In this document: positions 1 through 11,160 of the stretch, one piece after another
Numbering within the stretch: the stretch's first letter is position 1
Layout: every line of letters starts with the position of its first letter
Source of the DNA: Tanypteryx hageni
Taxonomy: Eukaryota > Arthropoda > Insecta > Odonata > Petaluridae
Reading direction: 5' to 3'
Length of the DNA: 64,000 bases
NCBI GenBank assembly: GCA_028673005.1
Contig: CM054115.1
Location: 9,273,654 to 9,337,653, forward strand
Made by a program: the position numbers and the translations under genes
Notes under the pieces: model-generated
What the model saw: only the letters and a program-made list of their open reading frames with translations
Databases searched by the model: none
What the model was told of the DNA's origin: nothing

Positions 1-526
1 TTAGAGGGATCATTGTTACTTCTAGGAAATCCTGAGGCCACTCTCCCGTGTCGTAAATCTTATTAATTAATTTCGTGATCACTTTTAGTCCTGCTGATCC
101 TATGACTTTAAGTATCTCAGCCGGTATTCCATCGCTGCCCGTGGCTTTCCCCTTCTTTAGTTCCACTATCGCCTTTTCTACTTCGCTCTCCATAATACTT
201 GGTCCTAAGTTGTCTTCTTCAATGTTTTCCTCATTTTCCAGTTCTATTTTTGCCGCTCCTGCCTGTTTGCTGTATAATTCTTTAATGTATTCTTCCCATA
301 CCTGTGCTACATCCTTTGTTTCTGAGACTATCTTCCCATCCGTATTCATAATTCCTTTACCACAAATTCCATTAGACTTCTTATCTTCTAATTCCAGTGC
401 CCTAGCGTACATCATATCGTACCGTCCTAACTTCTCCATTTGTTCTATTTCATCACATTTTCCTTTTATCCAATTTTCTCTAGCTTTATCTGTTACCCTT
501 CTCAACTCATTGTTTATACGCCTATA
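1..526 (-). mobile_element. RTE-type LINE fragment, middle of the ORF
   Basis: The minus strand matches 6747-7272 of the RTE copy further right almost base for base. It covers the end of the linker and the start of the reverse transcriptase domain. Antisense translations of the two copies (about 150 residues) differ at only five positions, so both derive from the same recently active family. The fragment runs off the left edge and stops abruptly near 526, where unrelated sequence begins. It holds neither the catalytic YADD box nor the endonuclease, so it is a dead piece. Confidence is high because the paralogue is in the same window. Confidence 0.93.
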
Positions 527-528
527 GT

Positions 529-672
529 TGGAAGTATTCGCTCATAAATAGGAGTATAGTAGAATGGAATGCCCTTCCTAAAGAATTCCTAAATACTTTG
601 CCGAAAATTATGAAGTTGTTTAAAAAGCATCTTAAGAAATGTAAAGAAAAGGACAGTAAATTGATAGAATAA
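529..672 (+). mobile_element. LINE 3'-terminal coding remnant
   Basis: One frame reads RSIVEWNALPKEFLNTLPKI, then a lysine-rich tail ending in a stop near 672. This 'W N x L P' tail with basic residues is typical of the extreme C-terminus of jockey/CR1/L2-type LINE proteins. Only about 45 codons remain, directly abutting the RTE fragment to the left. The clade cannot be fixed from so short a piece. Confidence 0.5.
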
Positions 673-745
673 AGCGATCTGAAGATCCTATGCAGACAGG
701 CATAAGCTGTAATGTTGGGAATAATTTTGAAATGAGAAAAAAGTC

Positions 746-816
746 TGCTATGACCGGGAATCGAACCCGGGTCTTCCACTTGCCGGGCGAATATTCTACC
801 ACTGAACTATCGTTGG
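746..816 (-). pseudogene. tRNA-Gly-like pseudogene
   Basis: The minus strand folds as a tRNA resembling arthropod or vertebrate tRNA-Gly(GCC). The T arm is intact (CCGGG, loop TTCGATT, CCCGG), the D arm reads GTTC-AGTGGTA-GAAT, and the anticodon stem TTCGC/GTGGA pairs in full. The loop is CCGGCAA, so the anticodon would be GGC (alanine) and the invariant U33 is C. The acceptor stem CCAACGA/TCATAGC has mismatches at pairs 1, 3 and 5. I therefore call it a decayed tRNA copy; it could also be a SINE head, though no SINE body is evident. Confidence 0.7.
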
Positions 817-840
817 ATCAAGTATAATATTCTTAAAATT

Positions 841-1930
841 ACTAATTTAAGGCATTGTTTTAATCAAATATTGTTCAATAAGGAACGATAGAAAATGTGT
901 GCAGAGGTGAAATCTTTTGAATTAAAAAATATTCCTAATAATGTTATATCTCTGAAAAATTGTTTATCAGGGTGAGATGAAATGCTTGCAGAATGCAAGC
1001 ACCAACTAATTGTATGTGATATATATATATATCATTATATATAGACGTTCCTTACAGGAGGATACTAATGTCCAGCCCAAACTACAAGAACTAGAGAGCT
1101 GAAAATTTTTGTTTTTGTAGATATGATGGAGAAACATACAGATAAAATGAGACTTCTCACCTAAGTGACATGAGTTCGACTCCAGAAATTCCGAAATTTT
1201 CGTTTTTTCCCATACGAAAAGCACTGCACCATTTTTGTAAATTAATTTTGGGCACTTGCCCGTAAGCTAGAAAAATGAAATTTTCAGTGATGCTAGACGG
1301 CTGCAATATCTATGAAGAATTACTGTTAGTTTTACTTACACTGTCCTGGGTTCAACTCCAGGTACCCCAGAATATCTCCCATAAGATAGCATGGGAAAAC
1401 GTAATCCAGTGTGTAGAAACGAAATAGGGATTATACAAATTTTGATATTTTATTTTGTTTGGCAGTTAAAAATTCTTAAAGTTTAAACAAATAGATAACA
1501 GTTTTGACATTACGGGATTAGCTAGAAAGCTGAAATTTTCAAGTTATGTACAAAGTAGTGCATTTGCACAAATAAACATTTGAATCTCTCCATATACATA
1601 TTCCGGCGGCCGTTAAAAATTTTTAAAATTTAAACAGTTGGAAAAATATTATTTCACTTCTAGAAATACTACAACTTTAAGATTTGGCAGAAATGTGTAG
1701 CATTAGTACCCCATAATGGAGAAAGTATAAAATTCTTAAAATTGCAAAGTTTTGGGATTGGTTTAATGTATTATTTTTACATAAGGGAAAAACGAAAATT
1801 GCTTCGGAGGTGAAATATTTAGAATTAAAAAAATATTTGTAATGATGAAATATGAAAAATGAATGTTTTTTTATGTTGAGATGATATGCTTGCAGAATGC
1901 AAGCACCAACTTCTAGTACATTATATGCAT
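841..1930. repeat. Helitron-like repeat units (two ends)
   Basis: Two units share sequence with 38760-40268. Each ends in a stable hairpin (TGCTTGCA-GAA-TGCAAGCA, at about 983-1001 and 1888-1906), a short spacer, and in the second unit CTAG followed by T. Hairpin plus CTRR before a T is the classical 3' terminus of a Helitron. The first unit has a decayed end (CTAATTG). The units also carry two tRNA B-box-like words (GTTCGACTCC near 1167 and GGTTCAACTCC near 1349). No Rep/helicase coding is present, so these would be non-autonomous. A 5' TC terminus could not be fixed. Confidence 0.45.
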
Positions 1931-2372
1931 TCAAACATTAAGATCCCTCCACACATACCACATGTTTTTTCATGTATAAAAATTATTTTTTGATGTGTAG
2001 CATTATTGTTTTATTATTATTTATAATGATGTTAATACAGTAAATTAACATTGTAATAAAGTAATTGTCGAAAATTATAGATTTAAAAAATATAAATCAT
2101 CAAAAACATTCTTTACGATACAGTGATGCCAAAGAAAAATGAATCATATTTCTATTTCTGTTTTTCAGATGTTTTCTGCCTTTAAAGATATATTTTTTGA
2201 GCTAGACCTGTGAAATTTACAGGGAAAAGAATGAAATTGGCCACCAGACGATGCAATATTATGCAACACTGCTGAAATATCACAATATTTAGGATACTTT
2301 ATGAAATTTTATTAGTGCAAAACATGAAAAAAATCATAAGATATAAGCCTTCGTTTGCACTGTGCATAAGAC

Positions 2373-2451
<79 letters not shown>

Positions 2452-2595
2452 TTTATAATTTGAAATAAAATTCGCATTATAAACGAATCCGTGTTGGCCG
2501 GGGCTGCTTTAAGCGGGGCTCACCTGTACTTGGAAAATACCAGAAGACATATTGCAGCACTAGATTAATTATATTATGGTCAAACAAAGACATAG
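1931..2595. other. AT-rich spacer with (TA)n tract and pogo-like end
   Basis: No gene is seen. A pure (TA)n microsatellite lies at 2378-2446. Near 2495-2530, read on the minus strand, TACAGGTGAGCCCCGCTT resembles pogo/Tigger terminal repeats. Its partner end was not found. Confidence 0.4.
2378..2446. repeat. (TA)n microsatellite
   Basis: About 34 uninterrupted TA dinucleotides. Confidence 0.98.
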
Positions 2596-4370
2596 GAATA
2601 GTGTATTGAACTTGATTAGTTTTCCAGGAGCAGATGCAGATTCTGATCACAAGTTGATTGTCTTGAGGTCTTGTTTAAAATTAAAAAATAGGGAAGAGAG
2701 TACATGAAAGATGATCAGGAGGCTGTTAGGCAAACCATAGAAAATGCATAAAGAATGTGTCATATAAATGATAGTGACAATGAACTTGGAGAAAATAAGG
2801 AAGCCATGGGTTACAGAGGAAATGGAAGGAAGAGAGAAGGTGGAAGAATGTTACTACTGAATGTGGTAGAAGAATGCATAGAGAATTAAACAATTACATT
2901 ACTACAAAAGCGAGAGAGTAGTAGTGGAAATGACAATGTGAGGATATAGATGAACTGCAAAGACATGGCAGAATAGACTTCTTGCATGGAAAATTGAAGG
3001 AGTTAACAAGAAACAAGAAGGGAAATATGCTGGCTCCAATTTAAGGCAAAAATGGCAAACTGTTAATTGAGGCAGAGAACGTGAGAAAGAGATGGAAAGA
3101 GTATATTGAGACAAACTGTCTCATTTAAGTTTCTCTCCTGTAATTTTCAAGATATTTAACATATTACAGAAATGATATGACCCTTCTAGAGAACACAGGT
3201 GCTGACTCAAGACAATCAAATATAGGACAATGGTAACATAAAAAAGGCAGAATACAGACAAATATATTGTAACAAGAATAATACACTAGAGAAATACTCC
3301 ACGTTGGAGGAATGAAAAACGATACGAAAAACAGTGGTCAGATGCAGGAAGGAATGAATCGTGATGGCTCCTATCATTTCAGCTCACCTCTTACTCCTCT
3401 CTCCTGCACTCCGTGGTTCGTGGCTTCTCTAGTGATCGCCAGTTGTCTGCCCTGCTTAGGTCTTTCTCTGATCTTACTCTGCCCATTGCAATTTCCTTCC
3501 GGCATTGCCAGAAGCTCTCAGAGTTCAGGATTCTCTCGACATGAGGGCTTATCTCTCGCAAAAGTTTATTGGCCCATTTTGCCGATCACAGCGTTATCTT
3601 CCAGAATAATGACTGTCGGCTATATAAAGAGCTTCGCAGGAATCAATGCGTGATGCTGTCATTCACATGGATACTGGAGTTCGTGTGATGCTCGAGTTCG
3701 GACATGAAAAACCTGACAGGGACACAAATTGCTGCAATGTTGAGGAGTTAAAAGCAAAAGATTTGAAGCAAGAATCTATTTAGGTAGAGACGGAGAAATA
3801 TGTAGACTGTGACAATGTTGCACTGGGAATATTGAATAATGAGATTAAAAAGGCTCTCATGGATATGAAGTCAAAGAAAGCAGCAGAAATTGAAGACGTC
3901 AATGTAGAAATGTTAAAAAAATTAGGAAAACAGAAGAAAGACAACTTTTACAAATCATTCCATCAGATATATGAAGAGAGAGAGCATGCTCAAAGGACTT
4001 TGCTGGATCTATTTTAATTCCCAAGAAGAAAAAGTATAAATCAAATGAATGTCAAGATTATAGAAGTCAGTTTAATCTTGCATACAGCTAAATTTATTCT
4101 CAGGATTTTGAATATAAAGCTTGAGCAAATGGGAATAACTAAATAGGCATTGATCAGCTCAAGTTTCAGAAAGGACAAAGATTTGAGATGCCATAGAAAT
4201 GGTGAGGACATTGGTAGAAAGAAACATTGAATACCAGTAGGGTGTATTAATGTGCTTTGTAGATTTCTAAAAGGCCTTCGAAGAGTTTTGTGACCTAAGC
4301 TGATGTTGAGGAAAATAGGAGTGGATTAAGGAGTGAGAGACGTTTCATCAGAAATCTGTATATGAATCAG
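2596..4370 (+). mobile_element. Old RTE-type LINE remnant
   Basis: Broken reading frames follow the order of the better copy at 5827-8558. They include the endonuclease C-terminus (GADADSDHKLIV at about 2630), the linker word RKRWKEYIE near 3090, the pre-RT segment NNEIKKALMDMKSKKAAEIE at about 3835, and the RT block CFVDF*KAFE near 4255 with an in-frame stop. Many stops and indels mark it as ancient and non-functional. It is interrupted by unrelated sequence at about 3121-3785. Confidence 0.7.
3121..3785. other. Unassigned insertion inside the old RTE remnant
   Basis: This stretch breaks LINE homology and is richer in C and T than its surroundings, notably at 3360-3650. It contains a TATA-like word (GCTATATAAAGAGC near 3621) followed by about 60 bases of ordinary sequence. 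A 113-codon open frame at 3312-3653 has no recognisable domain. It might be a solo LTR or a SINE-like insertion, but no terminal repeats or target duplication could be shown. Confidence 0.3.
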
Positions 4371-5029
4371 TGGTGATTCACCAAAAGTACATTCTAAAAG
4401 AAATTACTTTTAGAATCTACTTTCAGTGAATTACAACAAGACTTTCTTTCAGAATATAATTTTGGTGAATTACCACTGAAGATGGCTGCATTGTAGCCAA
4501 AATGCACATTTGACTTTTCATAACCTTGTTATGGCTATTGGAAATACCTGAGATTAGTACTTATGTGGAGATTTTTGCTTTTTTGAAGAGGTTAGCGTTT
4601 GGGGCGATTCTGCTACCTGAAACGGCAAACCCTCCACTTTGCAACAAAACTGTTTCTCCTTTCATAATGACACACCCACTTGTCAACTGACCAACACATT
4701 TGATTTCTATTGCCTGAAAGAATTTTGAAGAACTATAGTGATTAACTTTTTATGTGTGATTATAGATTTTGCTATCTGCTATACCCCAGTTACAGAATTG
4801 CTGACAAGTTATTGAGCAAGATGAGCACTCTGCTAACTTAAAGTGGAGCAAAGAGTACATGTTACGGAATAGCCCCCACAGTCATATTGTACAGTGATAT
4901 ACAGTCACATGTTCACATTCGTAGCGATCATGTGTGTTTTTCAAAGGTGTGACTGTTATGTCAATGATGTGATAGTGCTAAATTTCATATTGGAATGGCT
5001 TAAAAAAAGTAGAAAGCCACTCGAGTAGC
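4371..5029. other. Spacer with small fold-back repeats
   Basis: A hairpin (ATTCTAAAAG, 6-base loop, CTTTTAGAAT) lies at about 4391-4416, and the outer words TGATTCACCAAAA / TTTTGGTGAATTA flank it at about 4374 and 4463. No coding sequence is recognised. Confidence 0.5.
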
Positions 5030-5826
5030 ATTATGAAGTGTAAACATAAAACTTTTTCAATTGAACTAAAAATAGACTCATTAAGAAAACTAGAAAAGGG
5101 TGCTTCAGTGAAGAGACTTTGTGAAGAACATAGTATAAGCAGTTGTTATACTGTGTATGACTTAAAGAAACAAAAAAGTTGGTTGCTATGAGTAGCTGAA
5201 GAACATGACACACCTCCAGGGCCAATGATGTTGATAGAGTAGTTTGAGTGGTTTCGTCAATGAAAAAATGAAGGTGTGCTGGTATCAGGCTTCATGCTCA
5301 TACAGCAAGCAAAAATATTCCACGGCGACTTAAAAATTAATAAAGCTTGAGATTATTCGCAAGGTTGGTTTCATTGCTTCAAGCTTCATCATGGAATATG
5401 AAAATTAGCTGTCTGGCAAAAAACTTAGCACAGATTTGGTTGCTACTGAAAAATTCGTATAAGAGTTAACAAAGTTCATTTTGGATGAAAATCTTACTGC
5501 CGAGCAAATCTATAATACAGATGAAATGGTTATTTTTGGTGATGTCCTCTTCATAGTACACTTGAAGCTGGTTATGAAAGAATTTTCCTGTCCACTACTG
5601 CACTAATAAACATGCATGGATAAGTTTGCAAATAACATTCAATTGATTTGTGAATCACTTTGTGCTTGAGGCACGAGCCTATTGCAAATCTAAGAGACTA
5701 GGTAATGATTGTAAAATAATACTAATATTAGATAACTGTCCTGCCCACCCTGATGCATCACTTTTGGTATTGGGTAATGTGTGTGTGGTTTATTTACCTC
5801 CTATTTGTACTTCTATAACCTATGGA
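5030..5826 (+). pseudogene. pogo/Tigger transposase, 5' part, interrupted
   Basis: Frames read KHKTFSIELKIDSLRKLEKG (CENP-B-like N-terminal helix-turn-helix), then PPGPMM and a long degenerate middle. Near 5725 comes LDNCPAHPDA, the second aspartate block of the DDE_1 catalytic domain, and then VVYLPPICTSI. Several frameshifts and stops lie between, so it is a pseudogene. It ends exactly where the RTE LINE begins and resumes at 8559. Tigger proteins bind their own terminal repeats and cut and paste DNA in the nucleus; this copy cannot. Confidence 0.85.
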
Positions 5827-8558
5827 TGGGAGGGAGAAGGACAGTTCGACTCGGAAGAATTCACGGTAGTTTATTCTGGAGGAAATAGTGGGGAAAGGGG
5901 AGTAGCTCTGGTACTTAGGAAAGATATGATGAAAAGCGTGACAAAGATAATAGCAACGAACGATAGACTGATGGCAATAAAGCTAAAAGCAGTCCCAGTG
6001 GACATGCTGATAATCCAGGTATATATGCCAACGTCAGCTCATGACGATGAAGAAATAGATGAGATCTATGAGCAAATTAATGAAATTTACGAAGAAGACG
6101 GAAGAGGAAAGGTAAACTGCATAATAATGGGAGATTGGAACAGCATAGTCGGAGAAGGACAGGAAGAAAATGTTGTCGGGCAATACGGACTTGGGAAGAG
6201 AAATCGAGGAGGGGAGAAACTCGTAGAATTCTGCATCAATAATGACCTTGTAGTGACTAATACATGGTTCAAAAACCATAAACGAAGGTTATACACATGG
6301 AAAAGCCCAGGAGATAGAATGAGATGCCAAATAGATTACATCCTTGTAAAACAAAGATTTAGGAACAGCATAAAGAACGCCAAGGCATTGCAAGGAGCAG
6401 ACATTGATTCAGATCACAGCCTTCTAATACTTGACGTGAGTACAAAGCTCAAACAAATAAGAAAAACGAGAAGAGAAAGACAGACCTGGGACCTAGAAAA
6501 ACTGAAAGAAAGGCAGGATGTAGTCAGCATGAAGTTGGAAGATAACCTAAGAAAGTTGGAAAACAAACCGAAGACCGTCGATATAGAATGGGATGAAATT
6601 AAAACCAGTATCAAGGATACCTTGGATAAAGAGATTGGAAAACAAGAGAAGAAAATCAGAAAACCATGGATCACGAAGGAAATGCTGGAGAAAATGGATG
6701 AGAGACGAAAATGGAAAAACGTTAACAGTGAAGAAGGTAGAGCCAACTATAGGCGTATAAACAATGAGTTGAGAAGGGTAACAGATAAAGCTAGAGAAAA
6801 TTGGCTAAAAGGAAAATGTGATGAAATAGAACAAATGGAGAAATTAGGACGGTACGATATGATGTACGCTAGGGCACTGGAATTAGAAGATAAGAAGTCT
6901 AATGGAATTTGTGGTAAAGGAATTATGAATACGGATGGGAAGATAGTCTCAGAAACAAAGGATGTAGCACAGGTATGGGAAGAATACATTAAGGAATTAT
7001 ACAGCAAACAGACAGGAGCGGCAAAAATAGAACTGGAAAATGAGGAAAACATTGAAGAAGATAACTTAGGACCAAGTATTATGGAGAGCGAAGTAGAAAA
7101 AGCGATAGTGGAACTTAAGAAGGGGAAAGCCACGGGCAGCGATGGAATACCGGCTGAGATACTTAAAGTCATAGGATCAGAAGGACTAAAAGCGATCACG
7201 AAATTAATTAATAAGATTTACGACACGGGAGAGTGGCCTCAGGATTTCCTAGAAGTAACAATGATCCCTCTAAAGAAGAAGCCAAAGGCAATGCAGTGTA
7301 AAGATTACAGAACTATAAGCCTTCTGTCACACACATCGAAGATCATCACGAGGATTCTTAATAAAAGGCTGGAGAAAAAGGCAGAAGAAATAATAGGGGA
7401 AGATCAATTCGGTTTCAGAAAAGGACGAGGAACTAGAGATGCTATAGGAGTAGTTAGAATCATATCAGAAAGGGCAATAGAATACAGTCAAGATATCTGC
7501 GCATGTTTCGTAGACTGGCAGAAGGCCTTTGATAGAGTAAATTGGGTAAAGTTGATGAAGATATTAAAGGATATAGGTGTAGACTGGAAAGACAGGAGAC
7601 TGATTAGGAATCTATATGAGAATCAAGTTGTAAAGGTCAGGTTTGAGAATGTGGACACCTGCGGAATAAATATCGGTAGAGGAGTAAGACAAGGATGCTG
7701 CCTATCGCCAACCCTATTCAATATATATGGAGAAAGTCTAATGCAAGAAGCTTTAGAAGGCACAGGGGATTTCAAAATTGGAGGAAGGATTATAAGAACA
7801 GTAAAATACGCAGATGATCAAGTACTTCTAGCAAGAAAGGAAGAGGAGCTACAAAAAATGATAAATAGACTAGTGATAACAGGTAGAAAATATGGTATGG
7901 AAATAAATACAGAAAAATCCAAGGTCATTCGAATATCGGGTAAAGAAGAGAATCTGAACATAACATAACATACATACCTTGGAAGCATCATAACACGAGA
8001 GGCAAAATGTACGGATGAGATCAAAACTAGAATAGGAAAAGCAAAAGCGGCTTTCAGGAGAAAGAAACAACTACTTACAGGGAATATAAGGGAAGATATC
8101 CGCAAGAAGTTGATAAAATGCTACGTATGGAGTATAGCATTGTATGGGGCAGAAACATGGACGCTAAGGAAAAATGACATCAAATACTTGGAAAGCTTTG
8201 AAATGTGGACTTGGAGGAGAATGCTGAAGATAAAATGGACAGATAGGATGAAAAATGATGAAGTGCTACGAAGAATAGGAGAGAAGCGAATGATTATACA
8301 GACTATCAGAAAGAGGAAGGCTAACTGGGTTGGACATTACCTGAGGAGAGAGAGTATGATTAAAGACGTGTTAGAAGGAAAACTAGATGGGAAAAGGGAA
8401 AGAGGTAGGAAAAGGTTTCAGCTGATAGACGATCTGAAAGGGAAAGAGAGTTATCAAGATATAAAGAGGACAGCGGAAAATAGGAGTATATGGAGAACCA
8501 GGTTTAACCATGAATAATCACGGACCTGTCTACGGACAGACTACCTATGATGATGATG
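5827..8558 (+). mobile_element. RTE-type non-LTR retrotransposon, 5'-truncated
   Basis: One reading frame runs from 5827 to 8517, broken only by a TAA at 7966-7968. It encodes a truncated APE-type endonuclease (IIMGDWNSIVG near 6124; SDHSLLILD near 6412), a coiled, charged linker, a reverse transcriptase (KGKATGSDGIPAEIL at 7123, CFVDWQKAFDRVNW at 7504, KYADDQVLLA at 7804), and the tail YGAETWTL...WRRMLKI...RKANWVGH usual for this group. The 3' end is a short (ATG/TGA)n run, as in RTE elements. It is flanked by the 10-bp duplication AACCTATGGA (5817-5826 and 8559-8568), so it inserted into the Tigger gene. The start of the endonuclease is missing. Assignment to RTE rather than a related arthropod clade is by memory. 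Confidence 0.92.
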
Positions 8559-9110
8559 AACCTATGGACCAGAGAATTTTATGGTCACTAAAATGCTATT
8601 ATAGAAAACAATTTATGGAGAAATTGCTCATTGATTGCAATAGAGGCCAAGGTGCTGATGGATTCAAAAAGGAATGCAATTTGAACTCTAGCTAATGCAT
8701 GGGCTGATGTAAGTGAAAAATGCTTGGCCTAATTTATGGCCTGCAAGTATGTTCGAAGATGGTGATGAATCGTCACCAAATTTTCCAGGTTTTAATTTTA
8801 GTGGCAGATTTCTGATATTATGGAGTTCGCTAAGGGGTTGACAAATAATACTGTTATGAAGAGTTTGGAAGAGATGACATTGAATAATGGATGGGAATTG
8901 ACAATGTAATGCCTGTCGTACATCAGCTACCTGAAAGCGAAATAGCTGAGATGGCTTTGGAACCCGAATGTGAGAAAGATGAAGGAAGTGAAAGTGACTA
9001 TGATCACTATGCAGCAACAGACAAACCTTCAATAGACCATTGCATACAATTGGTCACTGATACAATTGTGATCATTTCTTAATAAGTTTATCCTGAATTC
9101 GGTACAATGT
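8559..9110 (+). pseudogene. pogo/Tigger transposase, 3' part
   Basis: This resumes the interrupted Tigger gene. MDQRILWSLKCYYRKQFMEK matches the block after 'PPxCTSxIQPMDQ' in DDE_1 transposases. A degenerate acidic tail follows (MALEPECEKDEGSESDYDH near 8950). A missing base or two at the junction and later stops show decay independent of the LINE insertion. Confidence 0.8.
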
Positions 9111-9549
9111 TTACAAGATTGTGTGATATGTTCAAGAAAATTTCACATAAAAATCTTCAAAAAGCTACCACCACTGAAATTTATTATCATTCTGTTCCCG
9201 CTATAGAAGACCATGCCTTGACCTTATGGTTTGGCTATCTATAGCCCTATAATTTCTGCTAAATCAGCAAAAACTGGTCATATGCCTCTAACTTTGGAAG
9301 TAGAAATGAGAAGTCTAATGTGGTAAGTGAACTTTAAATTTGCACTGTCCTTCTTCCAAATTCATCCACTTGTTAATGATTGTTTCTTTTATAAGTCATG
9401 GCATAAATTATGGATTTTCATGTTATTTTCTTTTTTTATGAATAGACCATGATATGGTGTGCAAGTGCAGTGGAGTAGCCAAGGGAAGGCAAGAGGGAGC
9501 ATTTATTATGATTTATTTAATATTCTGCATGTTTATAAACAGGCTTTTT
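9111..9549. other. No feature recognised
   Basis: AT-rich sequence. It may hold the 3' non-coding end of the Tigger element, but no terminal repeat could be identified. Confidence 0.5.
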
Positions 9550-10165
9550 ACTTTCTCCATACACGAAATATAGAGAAAGTATTGTTTTCATGAAAGAAAT
9601 CGAATTCGAGATTTCAACGGAAATACATGTTTTAAGGTCCCCTGAACACGTTTTGACTATTTTCTTGATGATGTCTGTGTGTCTGTCTGTCAGTCTGTAT
9701 GTGATAGATTTTTATTTATTTATCAGGTCAACGCCAAATTTTATATTTAACGTTTTTATAAAAGTTAGATGATCTGATTAGTTTTTGGTAAAAATCGGTT
9801 GACCGGAAGTGGGTGTTTACTCTTGGCACTTATCCGTTATTTTGAAATATTTGCTTTAATATTTGATAAATGTAAAAATATATTGGAATGAAAGTTGTAG
9901 GAATTTCATTTTCTACAACCTTTGTTTGATACATTTTTCCATATAATGCATTGTTTAAGAGATATCTTATATTTTTAGCTGCCACCACCACGCCACCTAC
10001 CGAGGGCTATTGTTAACAATTGACACTTAGTTACGTCTTAGTAACGCTCCTTTTTATTTTCTTTATTGTCAACCAGAAGTAAATATTGACAACGATCCCA
10101 GAGCTAACAACACGTAATTTGCCATATAAATATGGAGAAAGTTTTGTCTTACCCACATCAGTTTA
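9550..10165 (+). repeat. R1 interspersed repeat, copy 1
   Basis: It begins TTTTACTTTCTCCATA and ends ATATGGAGAAAGT plus a decayed CATGTGG..CCACATCAG tail. Inside it shares with the other copies 'AAGGTCCCCTGAACA', 'CCGGAAGTGGGTGTTTAC', 'TTTCTACAACCTTTGTTTGA' and 'GCCACCACCACGCCACCTAC'. The terminal words ACTTTCTCCATA / TATGGAGAAAGT are inverted repeats. No protein is encoded. It looks like a non-autonomous DNA element of about 0.6-0.7 kb, family unknown. Confidence 0.85.
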
Positions 10166-10983
10166 TTTAATTCTGTATTTCCATATTTTGTGTATGCATT
10201 TTCTATTTTTAAATATTCTGATGTGATCTCTGATAAAATTCTGAGATTAATTATTTAGATTACAAAAAGCTTTTTTGTATTATCCTACAATCAAAAGCTC
10301 ATTTTTTTTCTGGATTCGTAAGCTTATTTGTTTTATCTTGCATTGATAAATTGGAAATTTGGTCACCTAAACAATATCAGACTCTTAGTAACTGACATTT
10401 GGTCACTTCAAAAATGAATACATTACGTACACACATTGCTATTGCTATATTACGGATGGAAACTATGTAACTTCGAAACTTTAACAACACTAATGAAGGC
10501 TAACAGATGTTTGCTCAGTTCAAACGAAATGTAAAAAGTATTGTAATAAAGAAAAGTGTACTGTTGCTGAATGAAAGTTCAGGTGCAGACTGTAAGAATA
10601 TTCTGGTCCTGGGGAATTTCTCACACTGGCCGATGGGGTACCAAAGTACCTACATATGGCAAAAATGAAGCAAAAGTATAAGCACAGCAAAACTTAGGAA
10701 AATGTAATTGCATAATGACAGTACTTATACGCAATAGTTTAATATTTGGACCTACATCACTAAACTGCATAAAAAATATGCTACCGCATCACTGGATTAC
10801 CTGATTATGCAACAATTCGATTTGTTCCTGGATATTTAGGCAATGGGCAGCACTTTCAAAAACCTGGAATTTTTGAGAATCCAGCACGTGCTATGTCCTG
10901 AGGATGCCAGATTTATGAGGTTCTATACAGGCATCCCTCGTTATATTGTGGTTTCATTATAGTGCTCTTGCCAAGTATGGTAT
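10166..10983. other. No feature recognised
   Basis: AT-rich, without open frames of note, terminal repeats or recognisable TE peptides. Confidence 0.5.
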
Positions 10984-11160
10984 TACAGTAAAACCCCATA
11001 TTTAAGTTATCGGAATATACGTTTTCCCGCTATTTACAACATTTTATATGGGTCCACCAATTTTACTATGAATGCAATGTAAGTAAAACCCTGTATTTAT
11101 GTTATTTCATTTTAAGTTTTCCCGTAATTCGTGTCATTTTACGTTATGTGACGGTCCTCC
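10984..11160. repeat. Duplicated pogo-like terminus
   Basis: TA-CAGTAAAACCCCATATTTA starts at 10984, and a second diverged copy (AGTAAAACCCTGTATTTATG) starts about 95 bp later. Both continue with 'GTTTTCCCG' and 'GGTCC'. The TA plus CAGTAAAACC start is typical of pogo/Tigger-group ends. A matching opposite end was not seen. Confidence 0.5.

Noticed and set aside
75..527. 150-codon + strand frame at 75-527 and its twin at 6747-7199
   Set aside because: Both are antisense shadows of the RTE reverse transcriptase region; their similarity reflects the shared LINE.
746..816. Functional tRNA-Ala(GGC)
   Set aside because: Acceptor stem mismatches and C33, with a tRNA-Gly body.
5650..7968. 772-codon open frame as a single large host protein
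   Set aside because: The first 59 codons are Tigger DDE sequence and the rest RTE LINE; a target duplication at 5817-5826 marks the joint.
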